A stretch of DNA of 64,000 nt from Streptomyces sp. HB132 (GTDB lineage: Bacteria; Actinomycetota; Actinomycetes; Streptomycetales; Streptomycetaceae), in contig NZ_JAFBGA010000002.1 in assembly GCF_016909575.1 (NCBI RefSeq), positions 372,001 to 436,000 on the forward strand, read 5' to 3'. Below, piece after piece: positions 18,838 to 27,872 of the stretch (position 1 is its first letter; every line of letters begins with the position of its first letter). The position numbers were made by a program, and so were the translations under genes. The notes under the pieces are model-generated. The model was not told the origin of the DNA, searched no databases, and was given only the letters and a program-made list of their open reading frames with translations.

Positions 18838-20649
18838 TCAGCCCTGCTCGTCCATCCCCGCCAGCACCAGCGGGAGCCTGGACGTCCCTGAGGCGGTGAT
18901 GCTCACGGGGACACCCCAGTCCTGCTGGTGCACGTGGCAGGCCGGGTACTCGTTCGCCGGGTCGTCGTCGCAGGAAGCCGCCATCGCGGACACGTGCAGG
19001 ACGCCCTCGGTGACCCCGTCCGCCAGGACCAGATCACGGCTCAGGTCCGTGCCCGGCCCCGATCCCCCGGCCAGCAGCTCCGGCGGGGTGGAGGAGACGA
19101 GCAGCCGGGTGGAGGGGCCGTACCGGGTGTCCAGCTTCTGACCGGCGGGGGCCTGGAAGACCACGTCCAGCCGCAGCGTGCCGGCCGCGACCTCGGTGGC
19201 CGCCCGCTGGGTGCGATGGGCACGGTCCGCGACCCGCACGGCCTCCTCGGGAAGCCTCAGCCGGGTCAGCCGGTGGCGTGCGGACTCGACGACGACCAGG
19301 TCGCCGTCCACCAGCACCGCGTCGCTGGGCTCCCGCAGGTCCGTGGCCAGTGTGGTGACCTCACCGCTCTCCGGGTCGTAGCGCCGCAGCGCGTGGTTGT
19401 AGGTGTCGCTCACGGCGACGGATCCGTCCGGCAGCGCGGTGACGCCCAGCGGGTGCTGGAGGAGTGCCTGCCCGGCGGGGCCGTCGCGGTGGCCGAAGTC
19501 GAAGAGGCCGGTACCGACGGCGGTGTGGACCGCGCCCTCCAGGTCCACGTAGCGCAGTGCGGAGGTCTCGGAGTCTGCGACCCAGAGCCGTTCGCCGGCC
19601 GCGGCCAGGCCGGACGGCTGCGCGAACCAGGCCTCGTCCGCGGGCCCGTCGACCAGGCCCTCGTTGGTCGTTCCCGCGGCGACCCGCACCGTGCCCTGCT
19701 CGGGGTCGTACGTCCACAGCTGGTGCACGCCGGCCATCGCGATCCACAGCCGGTCGCCGAACCAGGCGATGTCCCACGGCGACGACAGGTCCACCTCCGT
19801 GGCCGGCCCGCTGGTGGCGGAGCCCTGCCACCACTGCCGACCGGTCCCGGCGAGCGTCAACGTCACACCCGTCGCGAGGTCGAGCGCCCTGATCGCGTGG
19901 TTGACCGTGTCCGCGACGGCGATCCGGCCGTCGGGCAGGACGGCGAGGCCCTGCGGCTCGCTGAACCGGGCCTCCTGGCGGCCCCCGTCCGCGAATCCCC
20001 GCTCACCGGCGCCGAAGTGGCCCCGTACGGTCTCGCCGTCGGCGTCCAGCTCCACCAGGCGGTGCCGGGTGGTGTCCGAGACCAGGAACCCGCCGTCGGG
20101 CAGGGCGAGCGCCTTGCCCGGGAACCGCAGGTGCGTGGCGACCGGCTCCGGAGCGACGTACGGACCGTCGCCGCGACGCAGAGTGCCCTTCGCCGCGTGC
20201 TCGGACTCCAGCTCCTCGACCAGCTTCTCGATGGCGTGCGCGTGCCCCTCACCGGCGTGCTGCGCGACGACATAACCCTCGGGATCCACGACGACGAGCG
20301 TGGGCCAGGCCCGGACGGCGTACTGCTTCCAGGTGGCGAGTTCGGGGTCGTCCAGGACGGGGTGGTGCACCTCGTACCGCTCGACGGCGTCGACCACCGC
20401 CCGGTGCTCCGCCTCGTGCACGAACTTCGGCGAGTGCACACCGATGATCACCACGGTGTCGCGGTGCTTCTCCTCCAGCTCACGCAGCTCGTCGAGCACG
20501 TGCAGACAGTTCACGCAGCAGAATGTCCAAAAGTCCAGGATGACGATGCGTCCCCGCAGGTCAGCCAGGGTGTACTGCCGGTCGCCTGTATTGAGCCAGC
20601 CGCCCTTGCCGATCAGTTCGGGGGCGCGGACACGTGCACGTGCTGTCAT
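18838..20649 (-). CDS. Thioredoxin-fold plus NHL-repeat protein (NHLRC2-like)
   Basis: 603 residues, no signal peptide. An N-terminal TlpA/thioredoxin-like domain (about 1-150) has CCVNC at 44-48, giving a CxxC of Cys45/Cys48. A six-bladed NHL beta-propeller follows (about 170-480; recurring LPDGRIAVADTVNHAIR-like segments), then a C-terminal beta domain. This matches the NHLRC2 architecture known from animals and bacteria, whose biochemical role is not settled. Cytoplasmic redox or scaffold function is an inference. ATG at 20649 is chosen; further upstream codons overlap the divergent gene. Confidence 0.88.
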   Translation of the reverse strand: MTARARVRAPELIGKGGWLNTGDRQYTLADLRGRIVILDFWTFCCVNCLHVLDELRELEEKHRDTVVIIGVHSPKFVHEAEHRAVVDAVERYEVHHPVLDDPELATWKQYAVRAWPTLVVVDPEGYVVAQHAGEGHAHAIEKLVEELESEHAAKGTLRRGDGPYVAPEPVATHLRFPGKALALPDGGFLVSDTTRHRLVELDADGETVRGHFGAGERGFADGGRQEARFSEPQGLAVLPDGRIAVADTVNHAIRALDLATGVTLTLAGTGRQWWQGSATSGPATEVDLSSPWDIAWFGDRLWIAMAGVHQLWTYDPEQGTVRVAAGTTNEGLVDGPADEAWFAQPSGLAAAGERLWVADSETSALRYVDLEGAVHTAVGTGLFDFGHRDGPAGQALLQHPLGVTALPDGSVAVSDTYNHALRRYDPESGEVTTLATDLREPSDAVLVDGDLVVVESARHRLTRLRLPEEAVRVADRAHRTQRAATEVAAGTLRLDVVFQAPAGQKLDTRYGPSTRLLVSSTPPELLAGGSGPGTDLSRDLVLADGVTEGVLHVSAMAASCDDDPANEYPACHVHQQDWGVPVSITASGTSRLPLVLAGMDEQG

Positions 20650-20713
20650 GCCACCAGTCAACAGCACCGTGGCCTGCCCGCATTCCGGCAGAACGTCGGG
20701 GAACCTGTGATCC

Positions 20714-21208
20714 ATGAGACTTCTCGTACGTGAGCGCGTGTTCGGCATCGGTGACGACTACTGGATCGAGGACGCGGACGGGCGGAAGCTCTTCCTCGTC
20801 GACGGCAAGGCCATGCGGCTCCGGGACACCTTCGAGCTGAAGGACACCGACGGCCGGGTGCTGGTGGAGATCCGCCAGAAGATGATCAGCCTCCGCGACA
20901 CCATGCTCATCGAACGCGACGGCGACGAGCTCGCCAAGGTCAAACGGAAGCGGCTGTCACTGCTGCGCAACCACTACCGGGTGACCCTGGTGGACGGCAC
21001 GGAGCTGGACGTCAGCGGCAAGATCCTGGACCGCGAGTTCGCCATCGACTACGACGGCGAGCTGCTCGCCCAGATCTCCCGGCGCTGGCTGACCGTCCGC
21101 GACACCTACGGCGTCGACATCGTGCGGGAGGACGCCGACGTGCCCCTGCTCCTCGCGGTGGCGGTGTGCGTGATCGTCCTGGCGGACAAGGAGAACGGCG
21201 AGGACTGA
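20714..21208 (+). CDS. LURP-one/Tubby-like family protein
   Basis: 164 residues with repeated beta-strand hairpins of the LURP-one-related (DUF567) family: VRERVFGIGDDYWIEDADG, LFLVDGKAMRLRDTFEL and REFAIDYDGELLAQISRRW. The fold is that of Tubby-like and scramblase proteins, and the C-terminus has one hydrophobic strand or helix (LLLAVAVCVIVLAD). Function in bacteria is unknown. It is divergent from the NHL gene and ends at the giant palindrome that carries a parS site. Confidence 0.88.
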   Translation: MRLLVRERVFGIGDDYWIEDADGRKLFLVDGKAMRLRDTFELKDTDGRVLVEIRQKMISLRDTMLIERDGDELAKVKRKRLSLLRNHYRVTLVDGTELDVSGKILDREFAIDYDGELLAQISRRWLTVRDTYGVDIVREDADVPLLLAVAVCVIVLADKENGED

Positions 21209-21215
21209 GGGACGA

Positions 21216-21265
21216 ACGCGTCCCGGTGGCCCGGTTTCACGTGAAACCGGGCCACCGGGACGCGT
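21216..21265. terminator. 50-bp perfect palindrome between convergent genes
   Basis: Bases 21216-21240 are the exact inverse complement of 21241-21265 with no spacer. It begins 7 bases after the LURP gene stop and ends 9 bases before the amidase gene stop, so it can end transcription from both sides. Its centre is a perfect parS site. Confidence 0.85.
21234..21247. other. parS: parS site (ParB-binding)
   Basis: GTTTCACGTGAAAC, identical to the Streptomyces consensus. It forms the exact centre of the 50-bp palindrome. Confidence 0.85.
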
Positions 21266-21274
21266 CGTACGACC

Positions 21275-22072
21275 TCAGGCCAGGCGTCGCCGGGCGAGGC
21301 CCAGGCGGCGGTCCTTGAGGGCCGGGAACTGGTCGCGGGTGGCGGCGACCCTGGCCGGGTCGAACTCCACGGTGAGCACCTCTTCGTCCGCCCCGGCCTC
21401 GGCGAGCACCTCGCCCCACGGGTCGACGACGATGCTGCGGCCCGCCTGTTCGACCCCCCCGTGGGTGCCCGAGCACCCCACCGCCAGGACGTAGGCCTGG
21501 TTCTCGACGGCGCGGGCCTGCGCCAGCAGCGTCCAGTGCGAACGACGGCGCTCGGGCCAGCCGGCCGAGACGACCAGCGTTTCGGCCCCCGCGTCGACGA
21601 GGCCCCGGAACTGCTCGGGGAAGCGCAGGTCGTAGCAGGTCGCGAGGCCGAGCACGGTCTCCGGCAGGGCGACGGTGACGAGTTCCTCACCGGCCCCCAT
21701 CAGCACGGCCTCGCCCTTGTCGAAGCCGAAACGGTGGATCTTGCGGTACGCGGCGGCCCTCTCACCCTCGGGCGAGAACACCAGCGACGTGTTGTAGAGG
21801 GCACCGTCCTCGGCGCGCTCGACGAAGGACCCGGCGTGCAGCCAGACACCGGCCTCGGCCGCCGCCTTCGCCATGATGTCGTGCGTGGGCCCCTGCAGTG
21901 GTTCGGCCTCATCGGCGAACACGGTGTAGGCGAAGGCGCCGACCGGCCAGAGCTCGGGGAGGACCACGAGGTCCGCACCTCGCTGGGACGCGACCAGCGA
22001 AGCCACGCGCTCTCTACGGGAATTGACCGATTCATCCGGGTTTATTGCGATCTGGATGAGGGAGGCGTGCAC
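21275..22072 (-). CDS. Carbon-nitrogen hydrolase (nitrilase superfamily amidase)
   Basis: 265 residues, the usual length for this family. The Glu-Lys-Cys triad is visible: Glu40 in VVLPELWPVG, Lys in AYRKIHRFG near 107, and Cys146 in LATCYDLRFPE. It is closest to the omega-amidase/Nit-like branch, which hydrolyses small amides such as 2-oxoglutaramate or deaminated glutathione; the substrate is inferred only. The start is GTG at 22072 after an AGGACGG-like site. It converges on the LURP gene. Confidence 0.92.
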   Translation of the reverse strand: MHASLIQIAINPDESVNSRRERVASLVASQRGADLVVLPELWPVGAFAYTVFADEAEPLQGPTHDIMAKAAAEAGVWLHAGSFVERAEDGALYNTSLVFSPEGERAAAYRKIHRFGFDKGEAVLMGAGEELVTVALPETVLGLATCYDLRFPEQFRGLVDAGAETLVVSAGWPERRRSHWTLLAQARAVENQAYVLAVGCSGTHGGVEQAGRSIVVDPWGEVLAEAGADEEVLTVEFDPARVAATRDQFPALKDRRLGLARRRLA

Positions 22073-22269
22073 ACTACCACCGTCCTGGCATGGGAGCCGT
22101 CAACGCGGGCCTACGATCGTCACACGAAAGCACTGCCGGGGTGCCTGCTCGCAGCGTAACTTAGCGAGCGAACCTCCCACGCAGCCCGCAGACAGCACCT
22201 CGGTGCCGGCCCACCCGTCGGCACTCCTGCTCTCCAGCCCATGCACCGCAGAACCGCACGAGGGGTCCC

Positions 22270-23094
22270 GTGACCGTCCATCCCAGCCTCCAGACCTATG
22301 CCGATGCCTGGACCCACTCCGTCGAGTCCATATCCGAGCTGGTCAAGCCGCTCGCCGAGGGGGAGTGGAACCGCCGGACACCCTGCCCGGGCTGGTCGGT
22401 GCGCGACGTCATCTCGCACGTCATCGGCATGGAATGCGAACAGCTCGGCGACCCCCGTCCGATCCACACGCTGCCTCGCGACCTGTACCACGTGCAGAAC
22501 GACCAGCAGCGCTACATGGAGATGCAGGTCGACGTACGGCGCCACCACACCGCGCCGGAGATGACCTCGGAGCTGGAGTACACGCTGATCCGGCGCATGC
22601 GTCAGCTGCGCAACGAGTCGCGCTCCCCCGAGACCATGGTGCGGGCGCCGCTCGGCGCCGAGCAGACGCTGGAACTGGCACTGCGCATGCGGGCCTTCGA
22701 CGTCTGGGTGCACGAGCAGGATCTGCGTGCGACTCTGGGGCAGCCCGGCAATCTGGATTCCCCCGGCGCCCTGATCGTCCGGGACACACTGCTGATCGGC
22801 CTGGCGAAGGTGGTCGCCAAGGACGCGGGCGCACCGGCCGGTTCGGCTGTCGTCCTCGACGTGCACGGCCCGCTGGAGTTCCTGCGGACGGTCAGGGTCG
22901 ACGCCGAGGGCCGCGGCACGGTCGACGGTGCGCCGTCCCTGGGCCCCGCGGTGACCCTGTCGATGGACTGGGAGACGTACTACCGGCTCGCCTGCGGACG
23001 CGTCCGGGCGCAGGCCGTCGAGGACCGGATCAAGATCGACGGCGACCGGGACCTGGCGGCCGAGATCCTGCGCCACTTCGCCGTGACGCCGTAG
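22270..23094 (+). CDS. Maleylpyruvate isomerase family mycothiol-dependent enzyme
   Basis: 274 residues. The N-terminal four-helix DinB/MDMPI-type domain (about 1-165) has the family start WNRRTPCPGWSVRDVISHVIGMECEQ and a later FDVWVHEQDLR. The His, Glu and His there are the expected divalent-metal ligands. The C-terminal domain (about 175-270) matches the MDMPI C-terminal region. Members use mycothiol, the actinobacterial thiol, in isomerisation or conjugation; the substrate is unknown. GTG at 22270 follows GAGGGG. Confidence 0.88.
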   Translation: MTVHPSLQTYADAWTHSVESISELVKPLAEGEWNRRTPCPGWSVRDVISHVIGMECEQLGDPRPIHTLPRDLYHVQNDQQRYMEMQVDVRRHHTAPEMTSELEYTLIRRMRQLRNESRSPETMVRAPLGAEQTLELALRMRAFDVWVHEQDLRATLGQPGNLDSPGALIVRDTLLIGLAKVVAKDAGAPAGSAVVLDVHGPLEFLRTVRVDAEGRGTVDGAPSLGPAVTLSMDWETYYRLACGRVRAQAVEDRIKIDGDRDLAAEILRHFAVTP

Positions 23095-23104
23095 CGCGAC
23101 GACC

Positions 23105-23142
23105 GGGGCGCCCGTCCGGCGACGGACGGGGACGGGCGCCCC
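23105..23142. terminator. Bidirectional hairpin terminator
   Basis: GGGGCGCCCGTCC at 23105-23117 pairs perfectly with 23130-23142 around a 12-base loop, between the convergent isomerase-family and MFS genes. Confidence 0.85.
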
Positions 23143-23160
23143 GCCGCACCGGGAGAAACG

Positions 23161-24468
23161 TCAGACGGGCACGTGTACGGCTTCCACCCGGCTGACGACG
23201 TGGTGGTCGCGTTCCCTGTGCGTGGCGCCTGCGTAGAGCCGCAGGATCTGCACGACGCCGAGGGCCTCCAGGACGAACACGGAGGCGAACGCGATGCGGT
23301 AGTTGTCGCCGGTCGCGTCCAGCAGGACACCGACCGCGAACAGCGTCGTCATCGAGGCGACGAATCCGCCCATGTTGACGATGCCGGAAGCGGTGCCCTG
23401 GCGTTCCGGCGGGTTGGCCGGCCGGCCGAAGTCGAAGCCGATCATCGAGGCCGGTCCGCAGGAGCCGAGCACCAGGCACAGGGTGACCAGCAGCCACATC
23501 GGCGCGTGGTCGCCGGGGTAGAAGATCGTGGACGCCCAGAGCAGCGCGGTCATCGCGACCGTGCCCAGGGCCAGGGGGGCGCGCGCCGCGTGGTGGCGGG
23601 CGATGACCTGCCCGTAGACGAGCCCGACCACCATGTTGGACAGCACCACCAGGGTGAGCAGCTCACCGGCCGTACCCCTGCTGAGCCCCTGCGCCTCGAC
23701 CAGGAACGGCATGCCCCACAGCAGCAGGAAGACCATGGCGGGGAACTGCGTGGTGAAGTGCACCCACATGCCCAGGCGGGTACCGGGCTCCCGCCAGGAA
23801 GCCGCGATCTGCTTGCGCACGTACGCCGCTCCGGCGTGCTCGGCGGGGGGCGGCTCATGGCCCTCGGGGTGGTCCTTGAGGAAGAGCAGCAGCAGGACCA
23901 GCACCAGCACGCCCGCCAGCGAGCTGCCGACGAAGGTCGCGGTCCACCCGAACCCGTGCAGCGCGCGGGCGATGAAGAGGGTCGAGACGAGGTTGCCCGC
24001 CATCCCGAAGAGCGCGGCCACCTGCCCGATCAGCGGCCCGCGACGGGCCGGGAACCACCGGGCGCCGAGCCGCAGCACGCTGATGAACGTCATCGCGTCG
24101 CCACAGCCGAGCAGCGCGCGGGAGGCGAGCGCCATGCCGTACGAGGGGGAGAGCGCGAAGCCCAGCTGCCCCAGCGTGAAGAGCACCACGCCGATGGTGA
24201 GGACCCTCTTGGTGCCGAGCCGGTCGACCATCAGGCCCACGGGTATCTGCATACCGGCGTAGACGAGCAGTTGCAGGATGGAGAACGTCGACAGGGCCGA
24301 GGCGTTGACGTCGAACCGGTCGGCTGCGTCGAGTCCGGCGACGCCGAGGCTCGTCCGGAAGATGATCGCGACGAAGTAGACGGCGACTCCGATGCCCCAG
24401 ACCCATGCGGCACGCCGGCCGCCGGGCGGGTCCCCGGGCAGGGAGAGGGTGGGGGCCGCGGAGGTCAT
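23161..24468 (-). CDS. MFS transporter
   Basis: 435 residues with 12 predicted membrane helices. The MFS loop 2-3 motif appears as GLMVDRLGTKRVLT, and helices 1, 4 and 7 have the usual Gly/Arg pattern (SRALLGCGDAMTFIS). It resembles organic-acid/anion symporters of the MFS; the substrate is unknown. Its ATG overlaps the stop of the upstream GntR gene (ATGA at 24468-24465), so the two are translationally coupled and the regulator probably controls the transporter. Confidence 0.9.
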   Translation of the reverse strand: MTSAAPTLSLPGDPPGGRRAAWVWGIGVAVYFVAIIFRTSLGVAGLDAADRFDVNASALSTFSILQLLVYAGMQIPVGLMVDRLGTKRVLTIGVVLFTLGQLGFALSPSYGMALASRALLGCGDAMTFISVLRLGARWFPARRGPLIGQVAALFGMAGNLVSTLFIARALHGFGWTATFVGSSLAGVLVLVLLLLFLKDHPEGHEPPPAEHAGAAYVRKQIAASWREPGTRLGMWVHFTTQFPAMVFLLLWGMPFLVEAQGLSRGTAGELLTLVVLSNMVVGLVYGQVIARHHAARAPLALGTVAMTALLWASTIFYPGDHAPMWLLVTLCLVLGSCGPASMIGFDFGRPANPPERQGTASGIVNMGGFVASMTTLFAVGVLLDATGDNYRIAFASVFVLEALGVVQILRLYAGATHRERDHHVVSRVEAVHVPV

Positions 24469-25148
24469 CGGTCATCACCCCGGACCAGCACCCTGACGCG
24501 GCTGACGTGGCGCCGGACGACCTGCGCGGCGCCCTCGGCGTCCCCGGCCCTGATGGCTTCCAGCAGCTCAGCGTGCTCGGTGATGTTGGCGGCGATCCGG
24601 CCGGGGTGCGCCTCCATCACGGCGACACCCATCCGCAGCTGCCGGTCACGCAGCTGGTCGTAGAGACGCGAGAGGATCTCGTTGCCCGCGTTCTTCACGA
24701 TCTCGGCGTGGAAGCAGCGGTCCTTGACGGACACCGCGGCCAGATCGCCCGCCTCGGCGAGCTCCCGCTGCTCCTCCAGGAGCTGTTCGAGGCGTGAGAT
24801 CAGCTGTGCCGGTGCGGGCACGGCCTTGCGTGCGGCGAACTCCTCCACGAGCAGCCGCGTCTCCACCACGTCGGCGATCTCCTGCGCGGAGACCGCGAGC
24901 ACCAGCGCGCCCTTCTTCGGGTAGAGCTTGATCAGCCCTTCGACCTCGAGCCGCAGCAGCGCTTCCCGCACCGGGGTCCGGGATACGCCCACGGCCTCGG
25001 CCAGGTCGCCCTCGGTGAGGAACGTGCCGCCCTCGTACCGGCGGTCGAGGACCGCTTCCTTGATGTGGGTGTAGACACGCTCGGCCGCGGGCGGCGGCTT
25101 CGGATCGACCTTGCGGGTGGTGGGTGAGGTGGTGGGTGCGACGGGCAT
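24465..25148 (-). CDS. GntR family regulator, FadR/FCD type
   Basis: 227 residues. The N-terminal winged helix (about 18-85; AERVYTHIKEAVL, then GVSRTPVREALLRLEVEGLI) is followed by an all-helical FCD ligand-binding domain (about 90-220) with ligand/metal positions in DRCFHAEIVKNAGNEIL and a later EHAELLEAI. FCD regulators sense organic acids, which suits the coupled MFS gene. ATG at 25148 lacks a ribosome site but lies 6 bases after a TATGCT -10 box, so the message is probably leaderless. Confidence 0.9.
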   Translation of the reverse strand: MPVAPTTSPTTRKVDPKPPPAAERVYTHIKEAVLDRRYEGGTFLTEGDLAEAVGVSRTPVREALLRLEVEGLIKLYPKKGALVLAVSAQEIADVVETRLLVEEFAARKAVPAPAQLISRLEQLLEEQRELAEAGDLAAVSVKDRCFHAEIVKNAGNEILSRLYDQLRDRQLRMGVAVMEAHPGRIAANITEHAELLEAIRAGDAEGAAQVVRRHVSRVRVLVRGDDR

Positions 25149-25154
25149 GCACAC

Positions 25155-25160
25155 AGCATA
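25155..25160 (-). promoter_or_regulatory. Leaderless -10 box of the GntR-MFS operon
   Basis: TATGCT on the minus strand, then 6 bases, then the ATG at 25148. The A+T-rich segment TTGTATCTATGC over it may also include an operator. Confidence 0.55.
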
Positions 25161-25442
25161 GATACAAGATGAGTACGTCCGCTCGCTCGTCCGCGATCCG
25201 GACCGGGTGCGCGATGCGGGCCCCACCGGAATCCGGACCGGGTGTGCCCACAGCACCACGCGCCCGGTGTGCGCGCCGTTCGGCACCCCCGCCGCACCCC
25301 GGCACCGCAGCGCTTCATATGATCCGTCCGCCCCGCAACGATTCACCCGTGCGGGAGCACATCCATCCGGCCTCCTCGCGAGTCTCACCACCGAGCGGCA
25401 CCCTCATGTAGCCGCATTTCGGGTGTATTTGGAGCGTTCGAC

Positions 25443-26342
25443 TTGAAAATCGGCCTTAAGGCACTTAACCGCGCCAGCGTTGCCGCCACCGTCAGCCTCA
25501 CCGCGGGTGCGGTCCTCGCGGGCAGCGCGTTCGCCTCCACGGCGCAGGCAGCGACACCCCCGACGCCCACGATCACCGCCAAGGGCGGCTTCGTGATGAA
25601 CAACGGCACCGCGAAGACGCTCTACGGAAAAGCCGCGGACACCCGCCGCTCCACCGGCTCCACGACGAAGATCATGACCGCCAAGGTGGTGCTGGCGCAG
25701 AAGAACCTGAACCTCGACGCCAAGGTCACCGTCCAGAAGGCGTACAGCGACTACATCGTCTCGAAGACCGCCTCGTCCGCCCGGCTGATCGTCGGCGACA
25801 AGGTCACGGTGCGTCAGCTCCTGTACGGCCTGATGCTGCCGTCGGGCTGCGACGCCGCGTACGCACTGGCCGACAAGTTCGGCTCCGGTTCCACGCGCGC
25901 GGCCCGGGTGAAGTCCTTCATCGGCAAGATGAACGCCTCCGCGAAGGACATGGGGCTGAAGAACACGCACTTCGACTCGTTCGACGGCATCGGCAGCGGC
26001 TCGAACTACTCCACGCCGCGCGACCTCACGAAGATCGCCAGTAGCGCGATGAAGAGCTCGACGTTCCGCACGATCGTGAAGACGAAGTCGACGAAGCAGA
26101 AGGTCACCACCAAGTCCGGCGGCTACCGCTACATGTCGTGGTCCAACACCAACGCCATGCTGGGCAGCTACACAGGCATGATCGGTGTGAAGACCGGATC
26201 GGGCCCGTCGGCCAAGTACTGCCTGGTCTTCGCCGCGACCCGCAGCGGCAAGACGGTCATCGGGACCGTTCTCACCTCGTCGTCCGCGACCACCAGGACG
26301 GCCGACGCGAAGAAGCTCCTGGACTACGGCTTCAAGAAGTAG
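25443..26342 (+). CDS. D-alanyl-D-alanine carboxypeptidase/transpeptidase, S11 family (K15-like)
   Basis: 299-residue exported penicillin-binding enzyme. Signal peptide to about residue 36 (ASTAQAA). Active-site motifs: Ser73-Thr-Thr-Lys76, Ser134-Gly-Cys136 in place of the usual SxN, and Lys250-Thr-Gly252. The Ser-Gly-Cys motif and spacing match the Streptomyces K15 DD-transpeptidase, which favours transpeptidation. The start codon is TTG: GGAG lies 8 bases upstream and no in-frame ATG or GTG fits. It acts on peptidoglycan stem peptides outside the membrane. It stands alone, with a hairpin following. Confidence 0.92.
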   Translation: MKIGLKALNRASVAATVSLTAGAVLAGSAFASTAQAATPPTPTITAKGGFVMNNGTAKTLYGKAADTRRSTGSTTKIMTAKVVLAQKNLNLDAKVTVQKAYSDYIVSKTASSARLIVGDKVTVRQLLYGLMLPSGCDAAYALADKFGSGSTRAARVKSFIGKMNASAKDMGLKNTHFDSFDGIGSGSNYSTPRDLTKIASSAMKSSTFRTIVKTKSTKQKVTTKSGGYRYMSWSNTNAMLGSYTGMIGVKTGSGPSAKYCLVFAATRSGKTVIGTVLTSSSATTRTADAKKLLDYGFKK

Positions 26343-26391
26343 CCCACCCGCACGCGCCCGGAGCGCGTGGGGGAACGAGCGACGAGCATGC

Positions 26392-26432
26392 GAAGAGGGG
26401 CCTGGCCGCATTGCGCGGCCGGGCCCCTCTTC
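26392..26432. terminator. Hairpin between the DD-peptidase gene and bkd operon 1
   Basis: An arm from 26392 to 26409 pairs with 26415-26432 with one G-T pair (stem about 18 bp). It lies between two convergent units. Confidence 0.85.
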
Positions 26433-26458
26433 TCTGCTGCCCATGGGCGGGCCAGACC

Positions 26459-27862
26459 TCAGCCCCAGGTGATCAGGCGCTTCGGCTGCTCCAGGATCGC
26501 CGCGACGTCCGCGAGCACCTTCGAGCCGAGCTCGCCGTCGACCAGCCGGTGGTCGAAGGAGAGTGCCAGCGTGGTCACCTGACGGGGCTTCACCTTGCCC
26601 TTGTGGACCCACGGCTGGAGCTTGATCGTCCCGACCGCGAGGATCGCGGACTCGCCCGGGTTGAGGATCGGCGTACCCGTGTCGACTCCGAAGACGCCGA
26701 CGTTCGTGATGGTCACCGTGCCGCCCGCCATGGCAGCGGGGGACGTCCTGCCCTCGCGCGCCGTGGAGACCAGCTCGCCCAGTGCCGCCGCCAGCTCCGG
26801 CAGGGCCTTGTCGTGCGCGTCCTTGATGTTCGGCACGATCAGACCGCGCGGGGTGGCGGCCGCGATACCCAGGTTGACGTAGTGCTTCTGCACGATCTCC
26901 TGGTTGGCCTCGTCCCAGGCTGCGTTGACCCCCGGGTTGCGCTTGATCGCGACCAGGAGCGCCTTGGCGATGATCAGGAGCGGATTGACCCGGACTCCCG
27001 CCATGTCCTTGTCTTCCTTGAGCTCCGCCACCAGCTTCATCGTGCGCGTCACGTCGACGGTCACGAACTCGGTGACGTGCGGCGCGGTGAAGGCGCTGCC
27101 GACCATGGCCTGCGCGATGGCCTTGCGCACACCCTTGACCGGGATGCGGGTCTCCCGGCCCGCCGGGGCCTGCGGAACCACTCCCGGTGCGGGGGCCTCG
27201 GCGCTCGCCCCGTCAGGTGCGGGGGCGGCCTCGGCGGGAGCCGGCGCGGCGGCCGCGTGCACGTCCTCGCGGGTGATGACACCGCCCTCGCCGGTCGGAA
27301 TCACCGTGGCCAGGTCGATGCCCAGGTCCTTCGCCAGCTTGCGCACCGGCGGCTTGGCGAGCGGACGGCTCTCCGCGGCCTTCGCGCCGTGGCCGTTGAT
27401 CTCGGCCTGGACCGCGGCGGCGGCGGGACCGGGGATCTCGGCGCCCCTGCGGGCACGCCGCTTGGTGGAGGACTCGGCCACGCCATAGCCGACGAGCACC
27501 GGCTGGCGGCCCTTGGGCGCCTCCGGCTCGGCCTCCTCGACGGGCTGCTGGACGACCGCCGGGGCGGTCTCGGCGGCCGGCGCGTCGTCAGTGCCCGGTG
27601 CCACGTCCACCGCGATGATCACCTCGCCGACGTCGACGGTCGTGCCCTCGGGGAAGCGCAGCTCGTGCACCACCCCGTCGAACGGGATCGGCAGCTCCAC
27701 GGCGGCCTTGGCCGTCTCGACCTCGCACACGACCTGGCCGTCGGTGACGGTGTCGCCGGGCTGGACGAACCACTTGAGGATCTCCGCCTCGGTCAGCCCT
27801 TCGCCCACGTCGGGCATCTTGAACTCACGGAAACGAGCAGACGTTTCGGTCATCGTCGTCAC
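26459..27862 (-). CDS. bkdC: Branched-chain 2-oxoacid dehydrogenase E2, copy 1
   Basis: 467-residue dihydrolipoamide acyltransferase. The lipoyl domain spans about 10-85, with the lipoylated Lys52 in VETAKAAVEL. A Pro/Ala linker leads to a peripheral-subunit-binding domain (about 165-200, PPVRKLAKDLGIDLATVIPTG). The catalytic domain (about 230-467) carries the acyltransferase signature SFDHRLVDG. It transfers branched acyl groups to CoA in the core of the complex. The start is GTG at 27862, 6 bases after GAGGAG. It is last in the E1alpha-E1beta-E2 operon. No E3 gene is in the window. Confidence 0.92.
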   Translation of the reverse strand: MTTMTETSARFREFKMPDVGEGLTEAEILKWFVQPGDTVTDGQVVCEVETAKAAVELPIPFDGVVHELRFPEGTTVDVGEVIIAVDVAPGTDDAPAAETAPAVVQQPVEEAEPEAPKGRQPVLVGYGVAESSTKRRARRGAEIPGPAAAAVQAEINGHGAKAAESRPLAKPPVRKLAKDLGIDLATVIPTGEGGVITREDVHAAAAPAPAEAAPAPDGASAEAPAPGVVPQAPAGRETRIPVKGVRKAIAQAMVGSAFTAPHVTEFVTVDVTRTMKLVAELKEDKDMAGVRVNPLLIIAKALLVAIKRNPGVNAAWDEANQEIVQKHYVNLGIAAATPRGLIVPNIKDAHDKALPELAAALGELVSTAREGRTSPAAMAGGTVTITNVGVFGVDTGTPILNPGESAILAVGTIKLQPWVHKGKVKPRQVTTLALSFDHRLVDGELGSKVLADVAAILEQPKRLITWG

Positions 27863-27872
27863 GACCCTCTCC

